A stretch of DNA of 64,000 nt from Actinomycetaceae bacterium. GTDB lineage: Bacteria; Actinomycetota; Actinomycetes; Actinomycetales; Actinomycetaceae. The DNA is taken from assembly GCA_030537615.1 (NCBI GenBank), contig JAUNVP010000002.1, positions 88,695 to 152,694 of the forward strand. The letters are read 5' to 3'. The notes under the pieces are model-generated. The model searched no databases and had not been told where the DNA came from. It saw only the letters and a program-made list of their open reading frames with translations. A program made the position numbers and the translations under genes. Positions 1-9,069 of this stretch are shown one piece after another (within the stretch, counting starts at the first letter, position 1; every line of letters begins with the position of its first letter).

Positions 1-2
1 TC

Positions 3-434
3 GATGTTTTTCTTGCGGCATGCGATGTAGCTCTGACCCACGGCGAACTCATGCTGGGGGATATCCGAGAGTTGACTCGGCAGTGGAAAGAACAGCACGA
101 AGAGCATTACGGGAGGACGCACACTCGCCGGATTCGCAGTGATGCAGCCAGCGTAAGGCTGCGAAACGGACTCGTTGAGCGGCCGATCTTTACTATTGAT
201 TCCGCAAGAGAGTACTTGGCCGTCAACGATCAAAGCACGAGAAACGCTATTTCTGAACTCGAGGATGCCGGGATTATTCGTCGGATCAATATTGGCCCCG
301 GATTACACGGCTGGTATCAGCCTGAGTTATTCGACCTCATCAATGAAGGCGAACGCGCGCTCGCATCAACGCAGTGGAATACCGTCCTGTCACCTCCACG
401 CAGAGCAGTGCCCGCGCCGACGACGAAACTCTAG
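3..434 (+). CDS. Fic/DOC-family protein, C-terminal fragment (5' end outside window)
   Basis: The reading frame is open from base 3 to a TAG at 432-434, so the gene starts left of the window. The visible part has the usual tail of Fic proteins: a helical stretch ending the Fic fold (FLAACDVALTHGELML, then the helix DIRELTRQWKEQ) followed by a winged-helix segment (FTIDSAREYLAVNDQSTRNAISELEDAGII). In such proteins this helix-turn-helix follows the AMP-transferring Fic core. The catalytic HPFxxGNGR motif would lie upstream and cannot be checked. An ATG at 51 exists but is internal to the domain, so I do not treat it as the start. Function as a Fic enzyme is inferred from the tail only. Confidence 0.6.
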   Translation, partial: DVFLAACDVALTHGELMLGDIRELTRQWKEQHEEHYGRTHTRRIRSDAASVRLRNGLVERPIFTIDSAREYLAVNDQSTRNAISELEDAGIIRRINIGPGLHGWYQPELFDLINEGERALASTQWNTVLSPPRRAVPAPTTKL

Positions 435-470
435 TCGAAGTGGTTTTCACCTATCCATTACACTGCTGAG

Positions 471-1059
471 GTGGATAAACGCTTCATTCGACTGTGGTTG
501 TCATCCACTAGTTCTGGGATTGCGGTGTGGGCGTTGCCGTTTATCCTCGGTCTGGGGGTGGCGCATGACTTGTGGAGTGCCTCCACTCTCGGCTGGATTC
601 TCGGAGTGAGAACCGCTGGTTTCGTTATTGCCGTCCCCATTGATGGAGTACTAGCCGATCAGATGTCTCGCTCGCGGGTGACTTTCCTATCCGGCACGCT
701 GGCCACAATCGCCACGGTTATGCTCGCTCTCGCCCTCCCCCATTCGGTTTTCGGTGCGGGTGCCGTGGCCTCTTCGTCGGACTAAGTCAGGGATCGGTAT
801 CGAATTTTTCAATGTGCCGTGGTTTACCGCGATTCAGCGCGAAGTCCCCGCCGACATGGTGGCGCGAATATCCTCGGTGGACTTCATGGTTTCCTATGGG
901 CTGGCCCCCGTTAGGCTCGCCGTCCTCGCCCCCGCCATCACTACCTTCGGTATGACGGCGGCATTGGTAACCTGCGCCCTGATGTGCATTGCCGCGACGG
1001 CAGTCGCCATGCTCCCAACAGCCAGCCGGACGTTCCACACCCCGGCGGTATCACCGTAG
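471..1059 (+). pseudogene. Decayed MFS transporter
   Basis: Two adjoining frames carry pieces of one major facilitator protein. The first (GTG at 471, stop at 785) has the N-terminal part with three hydrophobic helices and the loop VPIDGVLADQMSRSRV, which matches the MFS helix 2-3 loop. The second, in another frame and ending at 1059, has a C-terminal piece (FFNVPWFTAIQREVPADMVARISSVDF) typical of the region before the last helices of EntS-like exporters. Together they make about 190 residues, where a full protein needs about 400. The central half is therefore missing and the junction near 760-785 is out of frame. This is a remnant with an internal deletion, unlikely to work as a transporter. 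Confidence 0.75.
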
Positions 1060-1140
1060 GCTCTGCTTAACAGACGCAGGCTCTCCCCAGCGGGCGTAGG
1101 CTCTGCCTAACCGCACCCAAATTCGCAAGACAGAGCCTAC
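1056..1140. repeat. Intergenic hairpin repeat, TAGGCTCTG family (copy 1)
   Basis: GTAGGCTCTG occurs at 1056-1065 and 1096-1105, with a variant GCAGGCTCT at 1076. CAGAGCCTAC, its exact reverse complement, lies at 1131-1140. The 1096/1131 arms form a 10-bp stem with a 25-nt loop. Related elements lie at 12041-12204, 13987-14136 and 29676-29716. This copy sits between two converging genes, where it could also end transcription. Confidence 0.8.
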
Positions 1141-1196
1141 GCCTGAGCACCTAAGCCACAGCACCGCCGCCACAGCACCCCGCACCCCAAACCCCA

Positions 1197-1838
1197 CTAC
1201 TCACCAGCCAATGCCTCTAACAGCGCATTGTCATGGCTGGCAATAATGACGCCACATCCGTGTTCAGCGAGGGCGCGCAACACCCCTGCAACGGTGGCCG
1301 TAGAGATGGGATCGAGGTGCGCGGTGGGTTCATCGGCGAGGACATAGCGTGGTTGCGCTACCAGCAAGCGAGCAACACACGCGCGTTGCAACTGTCCTCC
1401 GGAGACTTCATGAGGTAACCGTCCAAGCAGTTCCTCGCCAACCCCCGTGCGAACACACGCCCGTTTGACGAGCACTTCTTGCTGAGGATGGTCAAGTCTT
1501 CTCGCTCGCAGTGGTTGAGCGATCATGCGTCGCAGCGTCATGTGCGGGTCGGTGGCCAGCACTGAGTTCTGCTCGATGAGGGCGACCCGCGCAATCGGAT
1601 TCGTCATGGCAACGCCCTCCAAGCTATTGACTAGCAAACGTCCATCAAGGCTGTACCGACCGCGTACGAGAGCGGTGGGCGGTAGCTGTCCGGCGAGAGC
1701 ACGGAGAATAGTGGTTTTGCCGCTCCCGGACACCCCTTTCAAACCGAGGATTCTCCCTCGCTCGATACCGAAGGAGACTCCGTCAACGACAGTGACGCTA
1801 CCGTACGATATCGACAGATCATCAACGCTCAGGCTCAT
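1197..1838 (-). CDS. ABC transporter ATPase subunit, peptide/nickel type
   Basis: This 213-residue protein is a complete ABC nucleotide-binding domain. It shows a Walker A motif (GVSGSGKTT, about residues 35-43), the signature SGGQLQRA, a Walker B with catalytic Glu (YVLADEPTAHLD) and the switch His (IIASHD). It lacks the C-terminal extension usual in Dpp/Opp ATPases of about 330 residues, so it resembles the shorter NikE-type subunits. The start ATG overlaps the stop of the permease-ATPase fusion by 4 bp (ATGA), which implies translational coupling. It would energise the importer made with the three upstream genes, in the cytoplasm. The substrate is not fixed by the sequence; peptides and nickel chelates are both known for this family. 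Confidence 0.85.
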   Translation of the reverse strand: MSLSVDDLSISYGSVTVVDGVSFGIERGRILGLKGVSGSGKTTILRALAGQLPPTALVRGRYSLDGRLLVNSLEGVAMTNPIARVALIEQNSVLATDPHMTLRRMIAQPLRARRLDHPQQEVLVKRACVRTGVGEELLGRLPHEVSGGQLQRACVARLLVAQPRYVLADEPTAHLDPISTATVAGVLRALAEHGCGVIIASHDNALLEALAGE

Positions 1839-3598
1839 ATCTCACCTCCCAGACGATCGGTGAACGAATGGTGGGGATCGAGGTTGAATAACGACGGTGG
1901 ACTGCCGGGCACTGCTACTAATCCCGCATCGGCGCGCGCATCACGTAACGCACGACCGTAGGCAGAGCGAGGCTGGCGTGCCACGTGCTGAGCGTGCCCC
2001 GACTCGACGATTCTTCCCGCGTACATGAGGGCTATGTCGTCGGCGTATATCTCCGCCATTTCCACAGCGTGAGTAATCGCCAGCACCGCTGTTCCATCGG
2101 CGACTAATTCTCGGAGTAACTGCCACAGATCGCCTGCCAGTTCAGGATCGAGCCCTGCGGTAGGTTCATCGACCACGAGCACTCGCGGTGAACCCACGAT
2201 TCCCAAAGCGAGATTGATGCGTTGCGCCATGCCGCCGGACAACTGGTGTGGATAGAGATTTTCAACCGCCGGATCGAGGTGGACGCGCCGCAAGAGCTTC
2301 GCTCGCGCCGACTCATCGGCCTCCAACCCCCGTGATTTCAGAACCTGCTCAAGATGTGTGCGGACAGTGCGCACTCGGTTAAGACAGTGAGCCCCTCCCT
2401 GCGGTACGACCGACACGAGCTGCCTGCGTACCCGCGGCCACTCGTGTTGCGGGAGGGCAACGAGATCGAGAATCTCACCGCCATCGTCGACCCACACGTG
2501 CCCAGTGATCCGCGCATCGCCAGAGAGAACGCCAGCCAGTACGTTGGCTAACGTCGACTTCCCGCACCCGGACTCACCGACGAGGCCGAGGACGCGTCCA
2601 GCCTCAACCGTCAGTGAAACGTCGGTGGCTGCGTGAATCCAACCGCTTTCGTGTTCCAGTGTGGTCGGTATGCGTACGCTCACCGCGTCGATAACGAGCG
2701 GATTGTCCGCATCCACCTGCCCGGATTCAACGTCAACGCCGACATCTGTCGTACCCTCCGTACCGCGTTCCGCCGTGGGAATCGTCAGGGACTCACGGGT
2801 GTTGAGCGTGCGCAACGTGGCCAGTATGAGCAACGTGAACGCAACGAGCACAGCCGAAGGCGCCAGCCACGTCCACCACGCCCCCAGTAGCAGATCCGTT
2901 TGGGCATCCCCGATGAGGGTGCCGAGCGACGCCCTCTGCGGTGGAAGTCCAAGCCCTAAGAAAGATAGGACCGACTCGTGCCACACCGCGTGCGGCGTCA
3001 GCAACGCAATGGACACAATGACCTGGCGGCGAGCTTCGAGCCAAAAATGTTCCCGGGCAACCAGCCACCGGCTCGCCCCGAAACTATAGGCCTGCGCCAC
3101 GTACCGCGATGCGCGAATCGTAATGGTTTGCGCGCGGATCAAACGTGCGACAAGTGTCCAGTGAGTCAGCGCAATTGCGGTCACAATTGCCGTGAGCGAA
3201 CCGCGCCAGGTGGCGGCAATAATGATCGTCACGAGAATGTGCGGAACCGCCGCCACCGCATCGGTGGTGCGCATGAGAACGGTGTCGACACTCGGAGGCG
3301 ATAAGGCTGCAGTCACGCCGATCACGGTGCCGATTGCGGTCGCTACGACAGCGGAAATCAACGCCATGAGAATGGAGATCCTCAGGCCTTCGGCCACCCG
3401 CACAGCCAAATCCATCCCGTAGTGGTCGGTGCCGAAGATATGGGCGGATGAGGGCGGAGCCAAAGCCTGCGCGAAATCTGTAGTCGTTTCACCAAACCAC
3501 CATGGGTACAGTAACGCCCAGGCGATGACGAGGGCGGTGAGTACAAGCGGAAAATAGGCTCGACGATTGATCGAGAAGGACGTTGTGTCGCTATGCAT
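1835..3598 (-). CDS. ABC importer permease-ATPase fusion (DppC/NikC + DppD/NikD)
   Basis: A single 587-residue chain joins a membrane permease to an ATPase. Residues about 1-270 have an N-terminal helix followed by a BPD_transp_1 core with the EAA-like loop (ARYVAQAYSFGASRWLVAREHFW). Residues about 300-580 have Walker A (GLVGESGCGKST), signature (LSGGMAQRI), Walker B (VLVVDEPTAGLDPE) and the switch His (AITHAVEM). I chose ATG 3598 because it follows a good AGGTGG site and overlaps the upstream permease stop by only 8 bp; a start at 3637 would overlap by 47 bp. NikC/DppC and NikD/DppD are usually separate proteins, so the fusion is notable. A sequencing error joining two genes seems unlikely, as there is a clear linker of about 30 residues. 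Confidence 0.85.
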   Translation of the reverse strand: MHSDTTSFSINRRAYFPLVLTALVIAWALLYPWWFGETTTDFAQALAPPSSAHIFGTDHYGMDLAVRVAEGLRISILMALISAVVATAIGTVIGVTAALSPPSVDTVLMRTTDAVAAVPHILVTIIIAATWRGSLTAIVTAIALTHWTLVARLIRAQTITIRASRYVAQAYSFGASRWLVAREHFWLEARRQVIVSIALLTPHAVWHESVLSFLGLGLPPQRASLGTLIGDAQTDLLLGAWWTWLAPSAVLVAFTLLILATLRTLNTRESLTIPTAERGTEGTTDVGVDVESGQVDADNPLVIDAVSVRIPTTLEHESGWIHAATDVSLTVEAGRVLGLVGESGCGKSTLANVLAGVLSGDARITGHVWVDDGGEILDLVALPQHEWPRVRRQLVSVVPQGGAHCLNRVRTVRTHLEQVLKSRGLEADESARAKLLRRVHLDPAVENLYPHQLSGGMAQRINLALGIVGSPRVLVVDEPTAGLDPELAGDLWQLLRELVADGTAVLAITHAVEMAEIYADDIALMYAGRIVESGHAQHVARQPRSAYGRALRDARADAGLVAVPGSPPSLFNLDPHHSFTDRLGGEI

Positions 3599-4622
3599 GG
3601 ACTTCCACCTGCGGATCAATGAGAACGTGGAGGACATCAGCTAGCCACATTCCGACAATGACGGCTGCCGTGGTCAAGCCGGTGAGAACCGCAAGCAACG
3701 GCATGTCGGCGGCCAACGCGGCCTCCGTCAATGCTCCGGCGAGTCCCGGCCAGGAGAACACTGTCTCAATGATGACGGCACCGACGACGAACTCCGGCAG
3801 ACGTGACCCGAGTAGCGCAAGCGCCGGAGGAACCGCGAGCGGAAAAATGTGCGAGACCACAATTGTGCGTTCTGAGAGGCCGCGCATCCGCGTCGCGGTT
3901 ACCGCCGGGCTGGATGCCGACGCGATGACGCTTTCGCGTACACCGAGCACCAGCCACGGGATTTGAGTGAGGGCGAACAGCAGTGCGGGAAGCACGAGGT
4001 GCCGGGCAACCGAGCTAACTGTGGGGGGTTGTCCCGGTGGTGAAATACCTGCCGCCGGTAGCACCGGATAGGCCACAGCTAATACGAATACCGCTCCCAC
4101 GGCGAGGACGAAGGGGGGTACTGACTGCACGATCGACACGAGTAGCGTCGACGCGCGATCAACGATCGATCCAGGCCGCAATCCCGAATAAATGCCGAGC
4201 ACCATCGAGACCGAAACTCCCAGTAAAATAGCCACCGCTCCGAGCAGAAGTGTCCAGGGAAGACGCTCCCACACGACCTCGCTCACCGGCCGGTGATAGA
4301 TGAGTGACTGCCCGAGGTCGCCGCGCGCAAACCCTGTCAACCAATCCCACCACGCGTGCCACCAGGGTGCGTCAAGACCGAGCGCATGACGGACCTGGTC
4401 GCGCTGTTCGGCTTCCATGTGCTGATAGCGAAGACCGAGATATTTACGCAGTGGATCCATCGGGCTCATGGACAGCAGCGCAAACGTAACCGCCGTGACG
4501 ACAACAGTGACGACGGTGCCGAGAATAAACCTCCTCCACGTGAGTTGCCACGCCGCCCGCCACCGATTGAGTCGGGTTGGCGGCGCGGCCTCACGGGTGG
4601 GCAGTTCGACTATCTGTGCCAC
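3591..4622 (-). CDS. ABC importer permease, DppB/NikB type
   Basis: An inner-membrane permease with about six hydrophobic helices. It has the family N-terminus (helix, then LLSMSPMDPLRKYLG), a long loop containing HALGLDAPWWHAWWDWLTG and the typical FARGDLGQSLIYHRPV segment before the transmembrane core. The EAA-like loop is near TRMRGLSERTIVVSHIFP. The frame is open back to a TTG at 4697, but that would overlap the binding-protein gene by 88 bp. GTG 4622 (or the GTG pair at 4637/4640 after GGGGA) is more likely. It would form the channel with the permease half of the downstream fusion protein. Confidence 0.8.
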   Translation of the reverse strand: MAQIVELPTREAAPPTRLNRWRAAWQLTWRRFILGTVVTVVVTAVTFALLSMSPMDPLRKYLGLRYQHMEAEQRDQVRHALGLDAPWWHAWWDWLTGFARGDLGQSLIYHRPVSEVVWERLPWTLLLGAVAILLGVSVSMVLGIYSGLRPGSIVDRASTLLVSIVQSVPPFVLAVGAVFVLAVAYPVLPAAGISPPGQPPTVSSVARHLVLPALLFALTQIPWLVLGVRESVIASASSPAVTATRMRGLSERTIVVSHIFPLAVPPALALLGSRLPEFVVGAVIIETVFSWPGLAGALTEAALAADMPLLAVLTGLTTAAVIVGMWLADVLHVLIDPQVEVHA

Positions 4623-6217
4623 TGTCCGATGTTCCACCACGGTCCCCAAGAGACTCCGTGGGAATGGGGTTCTAACACGGGTTGCTTCCCCTGCCAATCA
4701 TTGGTCTGTTCCACGTAGGTGTGGTGGAGGAATACGAGAATGAGATACGACGGCTCCGCCAGGTATTTTTCAATTCCTTCGCGGTACATGTCGGTACGCT
4801 TGGTTTGGTCGGCCTCGCGGCGAGCTCCCTCGAGAATCTCGTCGAGCCCCGGAACTGATGATCCGGTGGGGTTGTCGTAGACGCTGGAGCCTTCCGTGCG
4901 TGAGTGGAGCGCACCGTACAGTTGGGTATCAATCGAATACGGTTGGTCGCCTCCGCCGTACATGGCGGCTACCGATGGTAACTTCTCCGCTACCGCATCC
5001 CAGTCACTGTGATCAATGGTCGTTTCAATACCGAGGGCGTTGAGATTTTCCGCCACCGCGAAGGTCAGATCCTTTCGGAGCTGGTCGCCTGCCGGGTACC
5101 ACAGTTCAAGCGACGCCGTGTGCCCGTCTTTCACTCGTTTGTCACCGTCAAGTACCCATCCGGCCTCGTCAAGCAATCCGGCGGCTTTATCGGGGTCGTA
5201 ACCGAATGAATTGTCCGGAACTACCGGACCATAGGCGGCGTTGACAGGGGTGTATCCCGGTTCTCCGTAGCCCAGCAACACATTCTTGACGAGAGCTTCG
5301 CGATCAACCGCATAGTTAAGGGCGAGACGCACCTTCGCTTCAGCGGTAAAAGGATTGTCGAGGGGGAGAGTGAGGCCGCGCCAATCAACCGTATGATTCG
5401 ATGCGATAGTAAAACCATCGTGGTGAGCGAAAGTCGTCGCGAGGGCGGGAGCTAGCTGAGTTCCCATAATGTCTCCGGAGGAGAGCCGCTGCGCTCGGGC
5501 CGTGTCATCGGGAACTGAAATAATGGTCAGTTCCTTCACGTCCGGAGTCTCGTGCCAGCCATCCTCACGGGCGGTAAAAGTCGCTTCATCTGTCCCCAAG
5601 GACTTAAGCACATACGGGCCGGTACCAATCGGCTGGGTGTTCAGCGCCCATTCGGTGACCGGCTTGGATTCCATTGATGCCGCCGGAGCGATGCCGACAA
5701 GCATGCGAGCTGGAAGATCAGCGTACGGATAGTTGAGGGTGAACTTGACCGTGTGCTCATCCGGTGCGCTCACTTCCTTAATCATTTCGTAGCCCGAGGC
5801 CATGGGGCTGGCTGTCACCGGATCAAGGATTGCTTGGTACGTGGCAACCACGTCAGCTGCGCGCAAGGGTGAGCTGTCAGAGAAGGTCACTCCTTCCCGC
5901 AGTGGCACGGTCCACTCGGTCAAGTCGTCGTTGGACACTGGGGCACTAGCCGCGAGCGCCGGAACGAGTTCAGGCAAATCCGCTTTCCCAGCCGGGGCAG
6001 GGACAAGAAGTCCGTCGTAGAGCGGACTGGTCCCCAACTCACCGTAGCCGGCAATGGGATTGAAGTGATCAACCGGCTGTTGATCTGCGAGCACAATCGT
6101 TGTGGGATAGGTTTCTGAAGAGGTTTCCGAGTGATCTGCCACTGGATCAGGTGTGGATGAATTACAACCCGCGAGAAGCAGTGCAGTACACGCAGCTATT
6201 GAGAGTAAACGGCGCAT
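4610..6217 (-). CDS. Lipoprotein substrate-binding protein, SBP_bac_5 (peptide/nickel) family
   Basis: A 535-residue extracytoplasmic receptor anchored as a lipoprotein: the signal peptide ends in a lipobox LLLAGC with Cys at about residue 18. The body follows the DppA/NikA family pattern (a LADQQPVDHFNPIAGYGELG opening and NYAVDREALVKNVLLGYGEP in the middle). The C-terminus is rich in His and Trp (VFLHHTYV, then PHSHGVSWGPWWN), which could suit a metal chelate ligand, though this is inference. ATG 6217 was chosen over ATG 6232 because AAAGGA lies 6 nt upstream of it. It heads a four-gene operon with the permease, fusion and ATPase genes, and a strong hairpin separates it from the HAD gene upstream. 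Confidence 0.85.
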   Translation of the reverse strand: MRRLLSIAACTALLLAGCNSSTPDPVADHSETSSETYPTTIVLADQQPVDHFNPIAGYGELGTSPLYDGLLVPAPAGKADLPELVPALAASAPVSNDDLTEWTVPLREGVTFSDSSPLRAADVVATYQAILDPVTASPMASGYEMIKEVSAPDEHTVKFTLNYPYADLPARMLVGIAPAASMESKPVTEWALNTQPIGTGPYVLKSLGTDEATFTAREDGWHETPDVKELTIISVPDDTARAQRLSSGDIMGTQLAPALATTFAHHDGFTIASNHTVDWRGLTLPLDNPFTAEAKVRLALNYAVDREALVKNVLLGYGEPGYTPVNAAYGPVVPDNSFGYDPDKAAGLLDEAGWVLDGDKRVKDGHTASLELWYPAGDQLRKDLTFAVAENLNALGIETTIDHSDWDAVAEKLPSVAAMYGGGDQPYSIDTQLYGALHSRTEGSSVYDNPTGSSVPGLDEILEGARREADQTKRTDMYREGIEKYLAEPSYLILVFLHHTYVEQTNDWQGKQPVLEPHSHGVSWGPWWNIGQWHR

Positions 6218-6278
6218 GATGCGTCCTTTCATATGAAATGGGGAGAGATACGCATGAAAGCGGGTTGCGTGTCTTTTG

Positions 6279-6310
6279 CCATGGTCCCCGGCTTGAGCCG
6301 GGGACCATGG
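6279..6310 (-). terminator. Long perfect hairpin between HAD gene and ABC operon
   Basis: Arms 6279-6293 and 6296-6310 (CCATGGTCCCCGGCT and its complement) form a 15-bp stem with a 2-nt gap. It lies 10 bp past the stop of the HAD gene, in the right place for a terminator. No run of T follows on the minus strand, so it would be a hairpin-only terminator or a processing site. Confidence 0.6.
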
Positions 6311-6319
6311 TGGGATGGA

Positions 6320-7219
6320 CTAGATAGTCCGCCAGGTCGGTTGTTCTGGTAGGAGGGCTTCGAACTCGGCAACGAGTGAGTCCATATACTCGCCGCGGTA
6401 GGTCCCTTCTAAGAACTTAGGTAGTGCCTCTTCGCGGAATCGCTTCCACGATTCGGCCTCCTGTCCGGGATTAATCGGGTAGTAGAGCACGCCCTCGGAA
6501 AAGGCGGAATCACGATCTCCCGGCGCGTCACCAATGAGCATGATGTGGTCATCGTCGTACTTGCCCTTCGCGGCATAGCGGACGTGCTCGGCTTTCGAGC
6601 CCATCTCCTGCCCGGCAATGACCTTCATGTATTTGGCGAGGTCGTGTTCGTTCCACTCTCGCTCAAGCGCTTCGAGCGGGGTGGCGGAAACCGTCATGCA
6701 ATCAACGTGCGGTTGCATGGCTTCGAATGCCTCACGAACACCGGGGAATGGCGCACAGCCGTGCACCATCCACGCAATGAGTTCATTCACGCCGTTGCCC
6801 CATTCAATGCACTGCCGAATTTCATCGGACGGATTTTCCTTGGCGAAGGCGGCAATACCTGAATCGGAGCGGGGGTATCCCGAGTCGAGGAATTTCTTCA
6901 GCTCTTTCCCCTCGGGGATTTTCACTCCCCGTTCGAGCACTTCGGGACGTTGCCGCAGCAGATCGAAGAGGCGGTTAAGTGCGACCCATCGGTTCTGTCC
7001 GCGAGTCGTGGAGTGAAGGTTAACAAACAGTGCCGTCTCTCGCACCAGAGTTGAGGCCGCCTGCAGGTTCCAGTACTTGATGTAGGACGGAGTGAAGCAC
7101 TCCTGATGCTTGATGTCCATCGCATCCATCGCACAACCGTCAGAATCGATGCCGACAAAGAAGTCCTTCGTGGGCTTGAACTCAGCGAGCACGCGGGCCC
7201 GCTCTGGCATATCAGACAT
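6320..7219 (-). CDS. HAD-superfamily hydrolase
   Basis: A 299-residue cytoplasmic protein with the four HAD motifs: motif I DSDG (Asp25, Asp27), motif II in TVSATP (Ser178), motif III Lys in GSKAEH (about Lys209) and motif IV IGDAPGDRD (Asp231, Asp235). A large helical cap of about 130 residues is inserted after motif I, so it is a C1-capped phosphatase. The Asp+2 residue marks it as a phosphatase rather than a dehalogenase. It starts 9 bp after the family 3 glycosidase stop, after an AAGGAGAATCC ribosome site, so the two are one operon. Its substrate is unknown; a sugar phosphate from the same pathway is a reasonable guess. Confidence 0.8.
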   Translation of the reverse strand: MSDMPERARVLAEFKPTKDFFVGIDSDGCAMDAMDIKHQECFTPSYIKYWNLQAASTLVRETALFVNLHSTTRGQNRWVALNRLFDLLRQRPEVLERGVKIPEGKELKKFLDSGYPRSDSGIAAFAKENPSDEIRQCIEWGNGVNELIAWMVHGCAPFPGVREAFEAMQPHVDCMTVSATPLEALEREWNEHDLAKYMKVIAGQEMGSKAEHVRYAAKGKYDDDHIMLIGDAPGDRDSAFSEGVLYYPINPGQEAESWKRFREEALPKFLEGTYRGEYMDSLVAEFEALLPEQPTWRTI

Positions 7220-7228
7220 GGATTCTCC

Positions 7229-9001
7229 TTACAGGTAGGCGTCGTCTTTACCGCAGTACGGGTCGACGGGCGAAGTGCCACGGAAGTCGGATTTACCCTC
7301 GAGCTTGTCGATAAGCGCTTCGAGAGTGAACGGCTTGTCGTCATAGGTGTTGATGTAGGTCTTGACCTGCGGGACGTCGACGAGATCGTAGGGGCTGGCT
7401 GTCGACACGTAGATGGTTGGGATTTCGTGGACGTACCACGGAATATCGACGGTTCCCTTCGTCGCCGGCCACATCACTCGCTCGGTCGGCTGCATCATAC
7501 CTTCGATCTTGGCAACGAGCAGAATGAGGTCGTAGTTGTCCGTCAGATTCGAGATCGGAGCCTTACCGGCGTACACATCGCGCACCACTTGCGCCTGCTC
7601 TTCGGGCGGTAGTTTGGTCAGTTTTTCGAATACTGATTCATGAACGGTGACTTCGTATCCACGTTCTTTCAGCATGTCGGCAACGACCTCAGCCGGATGC
7701 TTCACAGGTTTGCCGCCGCTGAAGGCGACCGCAATGGGATTCGTCGGACCCGAGACGGGAACAACCAGCACCCGGCGGTATTTCTCAGGGGAGACTGGGA
7801 GGTTGTCCGGCTGCTTGTTCTTCACCAGGGTGATGGCATCCTCGGCAAGTTTGGGTGCCACCGCTTTCGACTCGTCAAGGCCGATGAGTTTCATCGCTTC
7901 TTCCTTGGGAGGAAGGATTTCTTCGCGATCGGTGATGTGGAGTCGCAGACGTGCTTTAAGGCCGAGGATACGCTCCAGCGCTTCTTGCAGGCGCTCTTCG
8001 CTAATACGGCCGTCGCGGTAGCCTTCCATCATCCATTCAAAATCCTCGTCGGGATCATTGAAGAAGAGGAAGAGGTCGCATCCGGCGGCGATTGCCTGAG
8101 GCAGAATCTCACGGCGAGACATTGCTCCGGTCAGACCGACCATGTGGGAAGCGTCAGTGACCACGACACCGTTAAATCCAAGCTTGCCTCGCAACAGGTC
8201 GGTGATGATTTCCTTGCTGAGCGTGGCGGGTAGCAGATCATCGCGCGTCATATCCGGGTTGAAATGCTTCTGGTAGGCCGGGAGCATGATGTGGCCGGCC
8301 ATAATGGACGGTAATCCCGCGTCGATGAGACCTGAGTAGACCTTGCCGAACGTCTCATCCCATTCCTCGCAGGAGTACGAGTTAATGGAGGCTGACAGGT
8401 GCTGGTCGCGCTCATCAATACCGTCGCCGGGGAAGTGCTTGGCGGCGGGCAGGATTCCCGATTCCATGATTCCGCGCATGTACGCTTTCGACATGTCGAG
8501 AACGAGGTCGGGATCAGAGCCAAACGAGCGGTTAGAAATAATTGGGTTGCGCCAGTTGCGCATGATGTCAACGATGGGTGCGAACGACCAGTTGCAGCCA
8601 ATGGCTGAGGCTTCGATACCGGATACGCGACCCATTTCGTAAGCCCACTCAGGGTTGTTTGACGCACCAATTTTCACTTCGTGACCGACATATGTGCCGT
8701 CCACACACGCTCCGTTACCACCGGATTCGGTGTTGGCTGCGATGAGCAACGGGATCTTCGACTTGGTTTGCAAAATGTAGTTCTGTTCCCACACCTGCTC
8801 GGCTGTGCCGGGGTTATAGCGCACGGCGGCGATATGGTAATTGTCGAGAATCTCAGTCAAATACTCTTCAGTTCTTTCCGAACCCATATTGACGAAGAGC
8901 TGACCGATTTTTTCTTCATCGGTCATATTCGCGATCGTGTCGCGTACCCAGGCGATCGCGTCCTCATCAAGATTGAATGGTTGTGCTGACAAATCAACCA
9001 T
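7229..9001 (-). CDS. Glycoside hydrolase family 3 protein (NagZ-like beta-N-acetylhexosaminidase type)
   Basis: A 590-residue protein with no signal peptide, so cytoplasmic. The TIM barrel carries KHFPGDG (188-194), followed by DQH (199-201), which matches the Asp-His acid/base dyad of NagZ-type GH3 enzymes. The nucleophile is Asp283 in VVTDASHM. Residues about 380-590 form a second alpha/beta domain. NagZ-type members remove terminal GlcNAc or related sugars, some by phosphorolysis. With the beta-glucuronidase nearby, it might act on GlcNAc-glucuronate pairs from host glycosaminoglycans; this is inference. AAAGGAG lies upstream of the ATG. Its promoter region is shared with the divergent gnd gene and holds the direct repeat and palindrome listed below. 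Confidence 0.82.
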   Translation of the reverse strand: MVDLSAQPFNLDEDAIAWVRDTIANMTDEEKIGQLFVNMGSERTEEYLTEILDNYHIAAVRYNPGTAEQVWEQNYILQTKSKIPLLIAANTESGGNGACVDGTYVGHEVKIGASNNPEWAYEMGRVSGIEASAIGCNWSFAPIVDIMRNWRNPIISNRSFGSDPDLVLDMSKAYMRGIMESGILPAAKHFPGDGIDERDQHLSASINSYSCEEWDETFGKVYSGLIDAGLPSIMAGHIMLPAYQKHFNPDMTRDDLLPATLSKEIITDLLRGKLGFNGVVVTDASHMVGLTGAMSRREILPQAIAAGCDLFLFFNDPDEDFEWMMEGYRDGRISEERLQEALERILGLKARLRLHITDREEILPPKEEAMKLIGLDESKAVAPKLAEDAITLVKNKQPDNLPVSPEKYRRVLVVPVSGPTNPIAVAFSGGKPVKHPAEVVADMLKERGYEVTVHESVFEKLTKLPPEEQAQVVRDVYAGKAPISNLTDNYDLILLVAKIEGMMQPTERVMWPATKGTVDIPWYVHEIPTIYVSTASPYDLVDVPQVKTYINTYDDKPFTLEALIDKLEGKSDFRGTSPVDPYCGKDDAYL

Positions 9002-9069
9002 GTTGCACTCTCCTTTGGGGCATCATTGATTCATATCTAGATAAGCAAACTATTGCCGGGGTTTTGTCA

